A DNA stretch of 64,000 nucleotides. Origin: Rhodocyclaceae bacterium (GTDB lineage: Bacteria; Pseudomonadota; Gammaproteobacteria; Burkholderiales; Usitatibacteraceae). The stretch is taken from positions 62,001 through 126,000 of the forward strand of contig JADCIX010000005.1 in the NCBI GenBank assembly GCA_020247545.1, read 5' to 3'. Within the stretch, counting starts at the first letter, position 1. Every line of letters begins with the position of its first letter. Below are positions 49,392-58,987 of this stretch, piece after piece. Both the position numbers and the translations under genes were made by a program. The notes under the pieces are model-generated. The model searched no databases. It saw only the letters and a program-made list of their open reading frames with translations, and was not told the origin of the DNA.

Positions 49392-50907
49392 GCTGCGTAT
49401 CCTGCTTCACCGTTGAGCCGTGCGGCACCACGCGGTCGAGCACCTTTGCCGATGCAATGACACCCGGCATACCCGCGCCGGGATGCGTACCCGCGCCGAC
49501 CAGATACAGATTGTCGAGCTCCTCGCTCTTGTTGTGCGGACGAAACCACGCGCTTTGCGTCAGTATCGGCTCTAGGCTAAATGCCGCACCGTTAACCGAA
49601 TTGAGTCGGTCCTGAAAATCTTGCGGCGTCAACATCATCGAGCTCGCAATCTCATTCTCCAATCCCGGCAACACCGTCTTACTCAAATACTGCTCAATCG
49701 ATTTACGATATGGCTCGGCCTTTTCGCGCCAGTCCGTGCCGCTGCCAAGATGTGGCACCGGCGACAAGACATAAAACGCATCACATCCGGGCGGGGCCAA
49801 TGAAGAATCGGTCGCTGTTGGGCGATGCAAATAGAGACTGAAATCTTTTGCCAGCACTTTGTTCTTAAAAATATCGGCAAGCAATTCTTTGTAGCGCGGT
49901 CCGAGCAAAATAGTGTGGTGCTCAACATCGGGATATTGCCGTTTGGTGCCGAAATACCAAACGAACAAACTCATCGAGTACTTCGATTTTTCGATGCGCG
50001 AGTTGGTCCAGCGGCGACGGTGTTCGGGGGCAACCATCTTGCGATAGGTCCATGCCGCATCCGCGTTTGACACCACTAGGTCCGCTTTGATGACCTCGCC
50101 TGACTTCATCACCACACCTGTGGCACGCCGACACGCGACCTGTATCGACTCCACCTCGGCATTCATGCGCACGGTATTGCCCTGCCCTTCAATCAACTTC
50201 GCCATACCCTCAACGATCTTGCCGGTACCGCCCATCGCAAAATGCACGCCCCACTTACGTTCCAGATGATTGATCAAACACAAAATGGACGTGGTCGTAA
50301 ACGGGTTACCACCGATGAGCAACGGATGAAAACTGAGCACCGTCCGGATGCGCTCGTCCTTGATATAACTTGCCACCAGACCATAGACTGTGCGGTAGCT
50401 CTTAAGCCGCAGCAAATCAGGCGCAATTTTGACCATCGTTGTCCAGTCGGCAAACGAGATATCGACCAGCTCGGTGAAGCCGACGTCAAACACAGCCTTG
50501 GCCTGTTTGACAAAACGCTCGTAGCCCTCAACATCAATCGGCGAAAATTTTGCGACCTCTTGGCGCATAGCCTCGGCGTCGCCAGTGTAGTTAAAAATTT
50601 CACCATCGTCAAAACGAATTTGGTAGAACGGTGTCACCGCACGCAGGTCAACATCGTCGCTCAGATTTTTGCCACAAAGTGCCCACAGTTCATGGAGCAA
50701 AAACGGCGCGGTAACAATCGTGGGCCCGCCATCAAAGACAAATCCGTCTTGCTTGTAGACGTAAGCCCGTCCACCTGGCGCATCGAGTTTTTCGAGGACA
50801 GTGACGCGGTAGCCGCGTGCGCCCAGCCGAATAGCGGCGGCGAGCCCGCCAAAGCCGGAGCCGATCACGACGGCGTGAGGCTGGTCAGAGTGATGTGAGA
50901 TATCCAA
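49384..50907 (-). CDS. crtI: Phytoene desaturase CrtI
   Basis: FAD-dependent desaturase of 507 residues that converts phytoene to neurosporene or lycopene. FAD motif AVVIGSGFGGLAAAIRLGARGYRVTVLE at the N-terminus and the NLYLVGAGTHPGAGMPGVIASAK signature near the C-terminus. The start is a TTG at 50907 with AGGAAG that overlaps the bchO stop; the next ATG lies far inside the conserved part. Last two genes of the bchIDO-crtIB operon. Confidence 0.95.
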   Translation of the reverse strand: MDISHHSDQPHAVVIGSGFGGLAAAIRLGARGYRVTVLEKLDAPGGRAYVYKQDGFVFDGGPTIVTAPFLLHELWALCGKNLSDDVDLRAVTPFYQIRFDDGEIFNYTGDAEAMRQEVAKFSPIDVEGYERFVKQAKAVFDVGFTELVDISFADWTTMVKIAPDLLRLKSYRTVYGLVASYIKDERIRTVLSFHPLLIGGNPFTTTSILCLINHLERKWGVHFAMGGTGKIVEGMAKLIEGQGNTVRMNAEVESIQVACRRATGVVMKSGEVIKADLVVSNADAAWTYRKMVAPEHRRRWTNSRIEKSKYSMSLFVWYFGTKRQYPDVEHHTILLGPRYKELLADIFKNKVLAKDFSLYLHRPTATDSSLAPPGCDAFYVLSPVPHLGSGTDWREKAEPYRKSIEQYLSKTVLPGLENEIASSMMLTPQDFQDRLNSVNGAAFSLEPILTQSAWFRPHNKSEELDNLYLVGAGTHPGAGMPGVIASAKVLDRVVPHGSTVKQDTQHG

Positions 50908-50915
50908 AGGGCTTC

Positions 50916-51866
50916 CTATCCGTGCTTCGATGTGGCTAACGGTGACGACGGTGCGGCAATGGTCGCGATGGGCAAGTTCAAAATCAAATCGAAGGTTTGT
51001 TGCGGTGACTCTTCGTGCGCGAGGTGCCCTTGTCCAGGCAGCGTGACAATGGTGGCTTTTGGCAACATTGCTTTGACCCTATTTGCCTCGTTGGGCGAAA
51101 CCGTTTTGTCATTTTCACCGACGACGAGCGTAATTTCCAAATCGCGCTCGGAAAGTTTGGGCAAGTCTCTAGCCAACGGACGCAAATCCCACTGCGCCAT
51201 CATTTCTAGCGCGGCCGCCGCATGCTGCGCGTTGCGAATGATGGTGCCATAGAGTTCAGCCCCGGTGTCATCAATCCGCGAGCCGGTGCCATCGAGCAGC
51301 CGCCGCAAAATCTGCGGGTCGGAGGCACGCCAAGCAAATAGTTTGGGGACGAGCGAGCTGCGCGACAGCACTTTCGCAATCGGCGAAAACAACTCTCCTG
51401 CAAATCCGGATAGCGGCAGCAACGCGCCGTTCAGACTCACCACGTGTTGCGGTGTAATCAGCTTGTCTAGACACATCCGCGCCAGAATCGCCGCACCGGC
51501 AGAATGGCCGACCACAATCTGTGGTGCCACCGACATCGCCTTCAACAATGCCGATAATGAAGCCGCCATTTGCGGCAACGAAAACCCATGTGAGGGTGGG
51601 GACTCGGTAAAACCATGGCCGGGAAGATCAACGGCGATGACATTAAATTTCGATGCCAGCAGTGGCATGAGACCGCGCCACGAATGGGTTGCCGCACCCG
51701 TGCCATGCACCAGCAGAACCGTTGGCTTTGTCGTGTCGGGCTTTCGCGGCATGGTTTGCACGTGCCAACGTAACCTGTCGGCACCCGCGACCACGAATTG
51801 GCTCGCCTCACGATTTGGCCAGTCGCGTCCTTCGCGTTCCCAATTCAGCGGCTCGGCCATATTCAT
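50916..51866 (-). CDS. bchO: Mg-chelatase-associated alpha/beta hydrolase BchO
   Basis: 316-residue alpha/beta hydrolase fold protein found with bchI and bchD in phototrophs, exact role unsettled. The oxyanion block VLLVHGTGAATHSWRGLMPLL, nucleophile elbow VVGHSAGAAI (Ser) and C-terminal GQGHLAHEE (His) are visible, so the catalytic set looks intact. Starts inside the bchD stop (ATGA) and ends eight bases before crtI. Confidence 0.92.
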   Translation of the reverse strand: MNMAEPLNWEREGRDWPNREASQFVVAGADRLRWHVQTMPRKPDTTKPTVLLVHGTGAATHSWRGLMPLLASKFNVIAVDLPGHGFTESPPSHGFSLPQMAASLSALLKAMSVAPQIVVGHSAGAAILARMCLDKLITPQHVVSLNGALLPLSGFAGELFSPIAKVLSRSSLVPKLFAWRASDPQILRRLLDGTGSRIDDTGAELYGTIIRNAQHAAAALEMMAQWDLRPLARDLPKLSERDLEITLVVGENDKTVSPNEANRVKAMLPKATIVTLPGQGHLAHEESPQQTFDLILNLPIATIAAPSSPLATSKHG

Positions 51867-53854
51867 CTCGCCGGTGCTTTGCCTATGCTGCCTGCCAATT
51901 GCACAGCATTCATCAGAGTGCGTGCCCCGGCATGTGGCAACGGCAGGTAGGTAGCACCCATCGCGTTCGCCAGCGCCTCGGCGCGCGGATTCGCACTTGG
52001 CGAAGTATCAACAAATAGGGCCCGCAGCCCGTTGATTTGTCGCAAACTTTTAGCCGCCGATAACGCGTCGGCCTCGGCGAGCGGACGATTGCCACCGACA
52101 CCATTGCGCGCCACGTTCGCCTTGCCGTCGGTGAGCATCACCACGACCACCGTATCGCCACGCCGATTCAAGGCTTCTGCCATTTCGCGCGCGGCGTCGA
52201 TGCCATTGGCAAGTGGTGTGCCGCCGCCGCCGGGCAAACCCGCGAGACTGCGCTTTGCACGAACCAGGGAACGTGTTGCCGGCAGCAGCACCTCGGCTGC
52301 ACGGCCGCGGAAGGCGATCACACTAACCCGGTCGCGGCGGATATAACAATCGGCGAGCAATAATTCAACAGCACCCTTGGCTTCGGCAAGCCGATTCAGC
52401 GCGGAAGAGCCAGATGCATCCACCACAAACAAGGTGGTGGTCTCAGTACGCTGTTGGTAACGGTTCACGCGGAAATCTTCTTTACGAATATGTAAGCGTC
52501 CCAGCCGCGCCAGACCGCCGACTGTAGATTGCGCGCGAAGCCGCTGCCAAGGCGCAGCGGCACGAAGGGTGGCGAGTACGTTCATGCGCGCACCGGAACG
52601 AATGTCGCCGCGCACCGAGCCCACTGCGCGACCGCGCTTGGTCGAGTTCCGCGCTTGGCCCGATGGCCCACAGGATTTGCTGGCACCGCGCGATGAGTTG
52701 CCTTGCATCATTAACTTCAGTAGCAGTTTTTCGGGGATCGCGGCGGCTGTGGCGGCCAGCACCACATCTTCCAAAGGCTGATCGACGTTCGTTTCGTCTT
52801 CGTCCGGCTCAGGAGATTCGGGAGGCTCCTCATTTTCGGGCGGCTCCTGATCGCGGCTGTTGTCCTCAGGTGGCGTTTGATCCGGCTCCTCTTCTGACTG
52901 CGGCTCACTTTCCGCAGAATCTTCCGGTGGCGGCTGCGGTAGTCGGGTCGCGCGCGGCGCTAACACGAGGCGACCAGCCAGTTGCACGTCGTCATCGGAA
53001 ACCTCGGGGCGACCATTCAGCGCCGCAATCGCGCGCGCGGCATTGATCGCTAAGTTCGGCGCACGCATGCCATCCACACCGAGCGCGTACGCGGTCGCCG
53101 TCAGTGCTTCGATAACTTTGTCACTCGCCGTGACCTCGCGAATTGCGGCGCGTGCAGCAATCACATCATCCACCGAAACTGCGAAAGCCTCTGCCATTTC
53201 GGCGGCATTCCCACCCTCGAGCTCCTCGCGCAGCATCCGATCGGGAAAGTCGCTGAGGTCAATCTGAAATGCGAGCCGGTCGGCGAGTGCGACGGAGGCC
53301 GATTCGTCGTCTTCAATTCCCTCATCTAACAATACTGCGGCGAATGCGGTTTCATGTCGCAGCTGAAAACCATCGCGTTCGACCACCACCACACCGGAAT
53401 CAATGACTGACGCCAACTTTGCGGCCGTGTAGGAAGTCATACGTTCTGCCATCGGGAAAATCGCTACACCGCCATCACAGTCGGCGAGCACACCACGTTC
53501 GGCTACGGGCCGCCCGCTGGCGAGTGTTGAGGCGAGGTCAAGTCCGCCCAACAGGCGACCGTCCGCAATGTTTGAGGGCACGCGCTTAACCACCGCCCCT
53601 GAGGGCAACATCGCCAAAAACTCACGCAACCACGCATCCCGTACCGGGCCCGCACGTGAACGGATCACCACACCACTCAACCGCGTCGGGTCGACCGCCA
53701 ACACTGCGGCTGCGGTTAACGCGAGCTGCCAGACCGCGACCCATGGCGCGACGTTTTGAGTGCCGTCTGGTGCCTGTTGCTTGTCGCCAGCAGCCGCAGT
53801 CGGCGTCGCCGTGGAAGTTTCTGCGGCGTCGCGGGAATTGATTTTGGTCTGCAC
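51863..53854 (-). CDS. bchD: Magnesium chelatase subunit BchD
   Basis: 663-residue platform subunit of Mg-chelatase. An N-terminal degenerate AAA+ region lacking a clear P-loop (residues 30-300), an acidic Pro/Glu-rich linker (about 300-360), and a C-terminal von Willebrand A domain with the MIDAS motif VVDASGSSALNRLAEAKGAVELLL and TDGKANVARNG. Start is a GTG at 53854, 32 bases after bchI. Couples to BchI and BchH. Confidence 0.95.
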   Translation of the reverse strand: MQTKINSRDAAETSTATPTAAAGDKQQAPDGTQNVAPWVAVWQLALTAAAVLAVDPTRLSGVVIRSRAGPVRDAWLREFLAMLPSGAVVKRVPSNIADGRLLGGLDLASTLASGRPVAERGVLADCDGGVAIFPMAERMTSYTAAKLASVIDSGVVVVERDGFQLRHETAFAAVLLDEGIEDDESASVALADRLAFQIDLSDFPDRMLREELEGGNAAEMAEAFAVSVDDVIAARAAIREVTASDKVIEALTATAYALGVDGMRAPNLAINAARAIAALNGRPEVSDDDVQLAGRLVLAPRATRLPQPPPEDSAESEPQSEEEPDQTPPEDNSRDQEPPENEEPPESPEPDEDETNVDQPLEDVVLAATAAAIPEKLLLKLMMQGNSSRGASKSCGPSGQARNSTKRGRAVGSVRGDIRSGARMNVLATLRAAAPWQRLRAQSTVGGLARLGRLHIRKEDFRVNRYQQRTETTTLFVVDASGSSALNRLAEAKGAVELLLADCYIRRDRVSVIAFRGRAAEVLLPATRSLVRAKRSLAGLPGGGGTPLANGIDAAREMAEALNRRGDTVVVVMLTDGKANVARNGVGGNRPLAEADALSAAKSLRQINGLRALFVDTSPSANPRAEALANAMGATYLPLPHAGARTLMNAVQLAGSIGKAPAR

Positions 53855-53886
53855 AGTGTCGGACTCAGCGCCGCTGACGATCTTGC

Positions 53887-54900
53887 TCAGACAGCCGCAA
53901 AAATTTCTTCGACCGCACGCTGCACTCGGGCGGTGGAGCCAGAATCGTCTAGCGGATCACGACGCAAACGATGCCGCAGCACCGAAGCAGCGAGCGGTTG
54001 AAGGTGTTCGTCGCCAACGCTGTCAGCTTCCGCATAGGCTGCCAATGCCCGCGCTGCGCGAATCAAAGTGAGTTCACCCCGCAACCCGTCGGTGCCGAGT
54101 TTCATACAGAGTGAGGCCGCCCGCCGGAGTGCGGCGTCGCTGACTTGTACTTTTGGCAAACGCTCACGCGCAGCGACAATGCGTCTACGTGTCTTGTCCT
54201 GTGCCGATTTCCATTTCGCGGTGAAGCTCACACAATCATTCTCAAATTGATCGCGGCGCTTGACGACCTCAATCCGCTCTTCCAATAGGGTCGGTGTACG
54301 GACTTCGACCGATAATCCAAAACGATCCAGTAACTGCGGACGCAACTCGCCCTCTTCTGGATTGCCGCTGCCGATCAATACGAATCGTGAAGGATGGCGA
54401 ATGCTCAAGCCTTCGCGCTCGACAACGTTCTCGCCGGAGGCGGCGACGTCGATCAGCAAATCGACCAAGTGGTCTTCAAGCAGGTTCACTTCGTCAATGT
54501 ATAAGAAGCCGCGATTGGCACGCGCCAACAGACCCGGCTCAAAGGCTTTCTCGCCACGCGCCAAGGCACGCTCCAAGTCGAGCGCGCCGACTACGCGATC
54601 TTCCGTGGCACCCAGCGGCAAGTCGACGACTGGCACCGTGACCATGATGGTTTTGGCTTTTGCGGCGACTTCATCGCCAAGGATAGGGGGCGCATCGGGT
54701 GAGGCGTTATAACGAGAACCAGCAACGACGGGGATCTTGGGCAATAAAGCGGCCAAAGACCGCACTGCTGTTGACTTTCCGGTTCCGCGGTCGCCAAGGA
54801 TAAGTACACCACCAACGCTGGGGTCAATGGCGGCAATGATCATTGCGCGCTTCATCTCCTCTTGGCCGACGATGGCTGAAAACGGGAAGGATTGACTCAC
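53887..54900 (-). CDS. bchI: Magnesium chelatase ATPase subunit BchI
   Basis: 337-residue AAA+ ATPase that powers Mg insertion. Walker A is GDRGTGKSTAVRSL (about residue 38), Walker B is RGFLYIDEVNLL, and the GSGNPEEGELRPQLLDRFGLSVEV sensor/arginine-finger region is intact. The start is a GTG at 54900. First gene of bchI-bchD-bchO-crtI-crtB, diverging from hemA; the PpsR box at 55021 may act on both. Confidence 0.97.
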   Translation of the reverse strand: MSQSFPFSAIVGQEEMKRAMIIAAIDPSVGGVLILGDRGTGKSTAVRSLAALLPKIPVVAGSRYNASPDAPPILGDEVAAKAKTIMVTVPVVDLPLGATEDRVVGALDLERALARGEKAFEPGLLARANRGFLYIDEVNLLEDHLVDLLIDVAASGENVVEREGLSIRHPSRFVLIGSGNPEEGELRPQLLDRFGLSVEVRTPTLLEERIEVVKRRDQFENDCVSFTAKWKSAQDKTRRRIVAARERLPKVQVSDAALRRAASLCMKLGTDGLRGELTLIRAARALAAYAEADSVGDEHLQPLAASVLRHRLRRDPLDDSGSTARVQRAVEEIFAAV

Positions 54901-55006
54901 TATCGCCCCCCCGATATGGCGCTAAGGGAGCAAACTTCGGTGGAAAGACCTACTCTACGAACGATCGCGCAAGAAAAAATCTGCATGTATTCAATCACCA
55001 CCATGT

Positions 55007-55035
55007 TTGACAAAACGAACTGTAAGGTTTACTTT
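55007..55035 (+). promoter_or_regulatory. Predicted sigma70 promoter of hemA
   Basis: TTGACA at 55007-55012 and TACTTT at 55030-55035 are 17 bases apart. The -10 is weak, but the -35 is perfect. The PpsR box covers the -10. Confidence 0.5.
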
Positions 55036-55038
55036 ACA
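55021..55038. promoter_or_regulatory. PpsR/CrtJ-type operator between bchI and hemA
   Basis: TGTAAGGTTTACTTTACA is a perfect TGT-N12-ACA box with extended TGTAA...TTACA symmetry. A one-mismatch copy (TGT...ACT, 55004-55021) abuts it on the left, giving a possible double site like those at bchC and crtE. It lies 62 bases upstream of hemA. Confidence 0.8.
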
Positions 55039-55099
55039 CATTATTGGCTGTGATGTCTCAATCTGGAGAGGCAAAAAACTCTAGGATTGGAGGAATTGG

Positions 55100-56383
55100 G
55101 TGTCGCAAACCGCGCTTTTTGCGTTGGGTCTGAATTACCGTACGGCTCCCATCGAGATTCGGGAACGCGTAGCGTTTCCTGCTGCCGCCCAGCGCGATGC
55201 GGTGGATTCCCTGCGTCGCGCGACCTTTGCCGACGAGGCAACCCTCGTTTCGACCTGCAACAGGACTGAGCTCTACTTGCGCGCACCACATGTCGATGCC
55301 CTCGACCGCGCTGCAAACTGGGTGGCCGAGCTGCCGCGCGTACGTGGCCTCGATATCCGCCCCCACCTGTATCGCCTGAAAGATGCCGAGGTACCGCGGC
55401 ACGCGTTCCGTATGGCCAGCGGCCTTGATTCCATGATTCTGGGTGAGCCGCAGGTTTTGGGCCAAGTCAAGCTGGCCGTCAAGATCGCGAACGACGCGAA
55501 TGCACTGTCCGGCCCGCTTGATCGTCTGTTCCAGGAGACTTTCCAAGTCGCCAAGACGGTGCGCTCACAAACCGCGATCGGTACCACCTCGGTGTCGATG
55601 GCAGCCGCCTCGGCTAAACTCGCTTCGCAGCTGTTCGGCGATATGCGTCAAATACGGGTGCTACTGATAGGCACTGGTGAAATGATCCAGCTGGCCGCTA
55701 CTCACTTTGCCGCGTTCAACCCAAAAACCATTGTGGTGGCGAACCGGACTCTCGCTAACGCAGCGGCGATTGCGGCGCAGTTCAACGCTACGCCAATGGC
55801 GCTAGACGAAGTACCGTCGTGTATTCATGAATTTGACGTCGTCATCACCTCCACTGCCTCCACCCTGCCGATCATCGGTAAAGGCATGATTGAGCGGGCC
55901 ATCAAGCGGCGGCGGCACAAGCCGATGTTTCTGGTTGATCTCGCGGTGCCACGCGACATTGAGCCCGAAGTGCATGAAGTAGAAGACGCCTACTTGCACA
56001 CGCTTGACAGCCTCGGTCGCGTCATCGATCAGAATATCGGTACCCGGCAGGCGGCGATCGCGGAGGCAGACGCCATTATTGAGACACACACAGACGCTTT
56101 CATGCGCTGGATGGACGCACGTAAATCAGTACCACTCATCCAGCAATTACGTTCTAAGGCAGAGGACTATAGATTGGCCGAGCTCGAGCGTGCACAAAAG
56201 ATGCTAGTGCGCGGAGATGCCCCCTCCAAAGTCCTTGAATATCTATCGTACGGCTTGACGAATAAGCTGCTTCACCATCCGCTCAAGTCACTGAGAGATT
56301 GCAGCGGCGAGCAACGCGAAAGTGTGTCTGCCGTCGTGCAGGACATGTTTCATCTTGAAAAGCCGCACGACGACAGTTTGTAA
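55100..56383 (+). CDS. hemA: Glutamyl-tRNA reductase HemA
   Basis: First committed enzyme of 5-aminolevulinate synthesis by the C5 pathway, feeding heme and BChl. 427 residues with the catalytic Cys in TLVSTCNRTELYL, FRMASGLDSMILGEPQVLGQVK, and the NADPH-binding block VLLIGTGEMIQLAATHFAAFNPKTIVVANRT. GTG start at 55100 with GGAGG at 55089. It carries a PpsR box in its promoter, tying tetrapyrrole supply to the photosynthesis regulon. The usual downstream partner prfA is not present here. Confidence 0.96.
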   Translation: MSQTALFALGLNYRTAPIEIRERVAFPAAAQRDAVDSLRRATFADEATLVSTCNRTELYLRAPHVDALDRAANWVAELPRVRGLDIRPHLYRLKDAEVPRHAFRMASGLDSMILGEPQVLGQVKLAVKIANDANALSGPLDRLFQETFQVAKTVRSQTAIGTTSVSMAAASAKLASQLFGDMRQIRVLLIGTGEMIQLAATHFAAFNPKTIVVANRTLANAAAIAAQFNATPMALDEVPSCIHEFDVVITSTASTLPIIGKGMIERAIKRRRHKPMFLVDLAVPRDIEPEVHEVEDAYLHTLDSLGRVIDQNIGTRQAAIAEADAIIETHTDAFMRWMDARKSVPLIQQLRSKAEDYRLAELERAQKMLVRGDAPSKVLEYLSYGLTNKLLHHPLKSLRDCSGEQRESVSAVVQDMFHLEKPHDDSL

Positions 56384-56392
56384 TCGTCTCGG

Positions 56393-57667
56393 CTAGGCGG
56401 GAAACGGCGTTGCGGAGGGCCTCGCCTCTTTGATCGGCAAATTCGCAATTGCCGCCGCCGATGCTAGGAGCATGTCCGCAATCCATATGCTGTTGTAGCT
56501 TCCCCACTCAACCACCGCAATACCGCCTAACCATGCACCTAGAAATCCGCCGACCTGGTGTGAAAGCAAGGTCAGGCCGAATAGTGTGGACAAATAGCGG
56601 ATACCAAACAACTTGCTCACAAGCGATGCCGTCGGCGGTACCGTCGCGAGCCAGGTTAGCCCCAACCCTGCGGCAAACAAGTAGAGGGTGAGCTCCGTTT
56701 TAGGTGCCGCAAGATAGACCGTAATCAACAACACACGCGAGGTGTACATCCAAAACAGAATCATCTTGCTGCGGTAACGCCCGACGCCCCACCCTACCGC
56801 CAAGCTGCCGATAATGTTCGCCAAACCGATGATGGCAAGCGACCAACTCGCCACAGTCGGTGACAAACCGCAGAGGGCAACTTCACCCGGCAGGTGGGTA
56901 ACCAGAAACGCGATATGGAAGCCGCAGGTGAAGAAACTGGCATTGAGCAACAGAAAACTGCGATTGCGCATTGCCATGCCCACCGCCGCGCTTATTCCCC
57001 CATCGCCTCCGTCGCCGCCTTCGGCACTTGCACCACTTTCCGCACCTTTAGTCGCAATAACCTCTGACGAGCCAGGCGAGCCTTCAGATACCTTCTGCTT
57101 ACCGCGCAGCAATCTTGCCAATGGCAAGGTCAGGAGTGAGACCAGCGCCAACGCCCACATGGCATTTACCCAGCCGGCGACCGTGATCAAGCTCTGGGTA
57201 ATCGGCGCAAACACCATCTGCCCGACGGATGCACCCGCGTTAATCACGCCCGACGCCATGCCGCGCTTTTCTGCGGCGAGGTGCTGTGCTGCGGCACCGA
57301 TTAAAACCGAGAAACTCCCCATCCCTGCGCCTGCGGCCATCAAAACACCTATCGACACCGTGAGACCCACACTGGATGTCATCAATGGTGTCACTGCATA
57401 CCCAACTGCCAGCACTAATGCGCCTACGGCAATCACTCGACCCGGGCCATAACGGTCGGCCGCTGCGCCAGCAATCGGCTGGATAAGCCCCCAAACTAGA
57501 TGGCCGATGGCAATCGACAGACTAATCGCGGCGATACCCACACCTGTCGCGGTGTTCAATGGGGAGATGAATAGTCCCGTCGACTGGCGCATACCCATGG
57601 TGATCATGAGTGCTGCCGCCGCGGCGAGGGTGATGAGCCAGTAGGAATGTGCGCGTGTTTGCGTCAT
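56393..57667 (-). CDS. MFS transporter
   Basis: 424-residue major facilitator with 12 hydrophobic segments and the loop 2-3 motif GAAADRYGPGRVIAVG. The N-terminal MGMRQSTGLFISPL pattern is that of a large MFS subgroup (oxalate/formate- or monocarboxylate-like). A central acidic/Gly-rich loop (about residues 205-235) is typical. Substrate unknown. Its stop lies nine bases from the hemA stop, so the two converge. It is 28 bases downstream of oxyR's end on the opposite side of transcription flow and is probably its own unit. Confidence 0.85.
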   Translation of the reverse strand: MTQTRAHSYWLITLAAAAALMITMGMRQSTGLFISPLNTATGVGIAAISLSIAIGHLVWGLIQPIAGAAADRYGPGRVIAVGALVLAVGYAVTPLMTSSVGLTVSIGVLMAAGAGMGSFSVLIGAAAQHLAAEKRGMASGVINAGASVGQMVFAPITQSLITVAGWVNAMWALALVSLLTLPLARLLRGKQKVSEGSPGSSEVIATKGAESGASAEGGDGGDGGISAAVGMAMRNRSFLLLNASFFTCGFHIAFLVTHLPGEVALCGLSPTVASWSLAIIGLANIIGSLAVGWGVGRYRSKMILFWMYTSRVLLITVYLAAPKTELTLYLFAAGLGLTWLATVPPTASLVSKLFGIRYLSTLFGLTLLSHQVGGFLGAWLGGIAVVEWGSYNSIWIADMLLASAAAIANLPIKEARPSATPFPA

Positions 57668-57695
57668 CGTGTTGCCACGGGCGGCGACGTATCGG

Positions 57696-58613
57696 TCACT
57701 TCACTGCCCTGGGTGCGCGCAGCATTGCACTCGGCACGTTCTGGATGAGCGGCACCAACGCATGTAAAAACGCCGCCAGCGCCGAGGTGCGTCGCCACAC
57801 GAAGGCAATCCGCCGGTGCGGTGCGGGATCCGCAAATGGAATCAACTGAATCGAAGGCGAGACTGGAGACGGAGCATGTACCGTCAGCGCCGGCATCAGC
57901 GTCATCCCCGCATTTGCCGCCACCATGTGTCGCAGCGTCTCCAAACTGGTGGCACGAAACCCCGAGCGCTCGCCGGCACCGGCCATTTGACAGACCTCTA
58001 ACGCCTGATCGCGCAAGCAGTGGCCATCGTCCAGTAGCAATAGTTTTTCATCCGCCAGGTCGGCGAGTTTGACTTTTTTTTGTCTGGCCATTGGATGGGG
58101 TTTTGGCACGGCGAGTACAAAGTCTTCCTCGAACAGAAACTCAACATGTAGATTGTCCTCCGGAATCGGCATGGCTAGGACGCCGCAATCGAGCTCACCA
58201 TCATGCAACTTGCGAAGAATGACCTCGGTTTTTTCCTCAACTAGAATCAGTTCCAATTTCGGATAACGTGCCACCATCGCCGGGATAATGTGTGGCAGCA
58301 AGTACGGGCCTAGCGTCGGAAAAATCCCCAACTTCAGCAGCCCCGATTCGGGATCTTTTGACCGCCGTGCGATCGCACGAATTTCATCGGCTTCACGCAT
58401 CATCACGCGCGCGCGCGCCACAACCGCCTCGCCAACCGCTGTCAACATCACGTTGCGCGGGTTACGTTCAATCAGGGAGACGCCCAACTCTTCTTCGAAT
58501 TTTTTCAGCTGTGTTGAGAGTGTTGGCTGGGAGACAAAACTCGCGTCGGCGGCGCGACCAAAATGTTTGTGATCCGCGAGGGCCATCAGGTAACGCAGGT
58601 CGCGAAGATTCAC
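57696..58613 (-). CDS. oxyR: Peroxide-sensing regulator OxyR
   Basis: LysR-family activator of 305 residues. N-terminal winged HTH MNLRDLRYLMALADHKHFGRAADASFVSQPTLSTQLKKFEEELGV, effector domain with the two redox cysteines of OxyR in LDDGHCLRDQALEVC (spacing as in E. coli Cys199/Cys208). The cysteine pair argues for OxyR over a general LysR member. Transcribed toward the MFS gene, which it might share a transcript with. Confidence 0.92.
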   Translation of the reverse strand: MNLRDLRYLMALADHKHFGRAADASFVSQPTLSTQLKKFEEELGVSLIERNPRNVMLTAVGEAVVARARVMMREADEIRAIARRSKDPESGLLKLGIFPTLGPYLLPHIIPAMVARYPKLELILVEEKTEVILRKLHDGELDCGVLAMPIPEDNLHVEFLFEEDFVLAVPKPHPMARQKKVKLADLADEKLLLLDDGHCLRDQALEVCQMAGAGERSGFRATSLETLRHMVAANAGMTLMPALTVHAPSPVSPSIQLIPFADPAPHRRIAFVWRRTSALAAFLHALVPLIQNVPSAMLRAPRAVK

Positions 58614-58717
58614 GTTGCCACTCCAAATTGATTGATCAATAGAGAAATGCTATCACTTGATTCCGCAGGTTATGGCGCGCATCAAATGGAAACGTCACAC
58701 TGCGGTATAGTCGCTCC

Positions 58718-58936
58718 ATGCAAAAGTTCGGTTTCAAAATTCAGACGCGCGCAGGCACCACCGTCGATAACTTGGTCGTTCACGCAACGGATCGCGCCTC
58801 GGCCGTGGAGAAGCTGCGCAAGATGTATCACCACTGCACTATCGTCGAGACGCGCGTGGTTGATGAGCTGGCACGCGGAGAAGGAACCGATCTCGAGAGC
58901 GCAATTTCACTTATCGTCGGGCAGGAGAAGAAGTAA
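58718..58936 (+). CDS. 72-residue conserved-looking unknown protein
   Basis: Short basic/amphipathic protein beginning MQKFGFKIQTRAGTTVDNL, with a central KLRKMYHHCTIVETRVVDEL stretch, predicted as a compact alpha/beta fold without a membrane segment. It has normal coding composition and starts about 100 bases from the divergent oxyR start. I have an impression that similar small proteins occur in Burkholderiales, but I cannot confirm it. Function unknown. Confidence 0.65.
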   Translation: MQKFGFKIQTRAGTTVDNLVVHATDRASAVEKLRKMYHHCTIVETRVVDELARGEGTDLESAISLIVGQEKK

Positions 58937-58987
58937 CGCACGTACCGGTCGCCGCATAACTTTGTCGGCTCAAGAAACTTGGTAACG

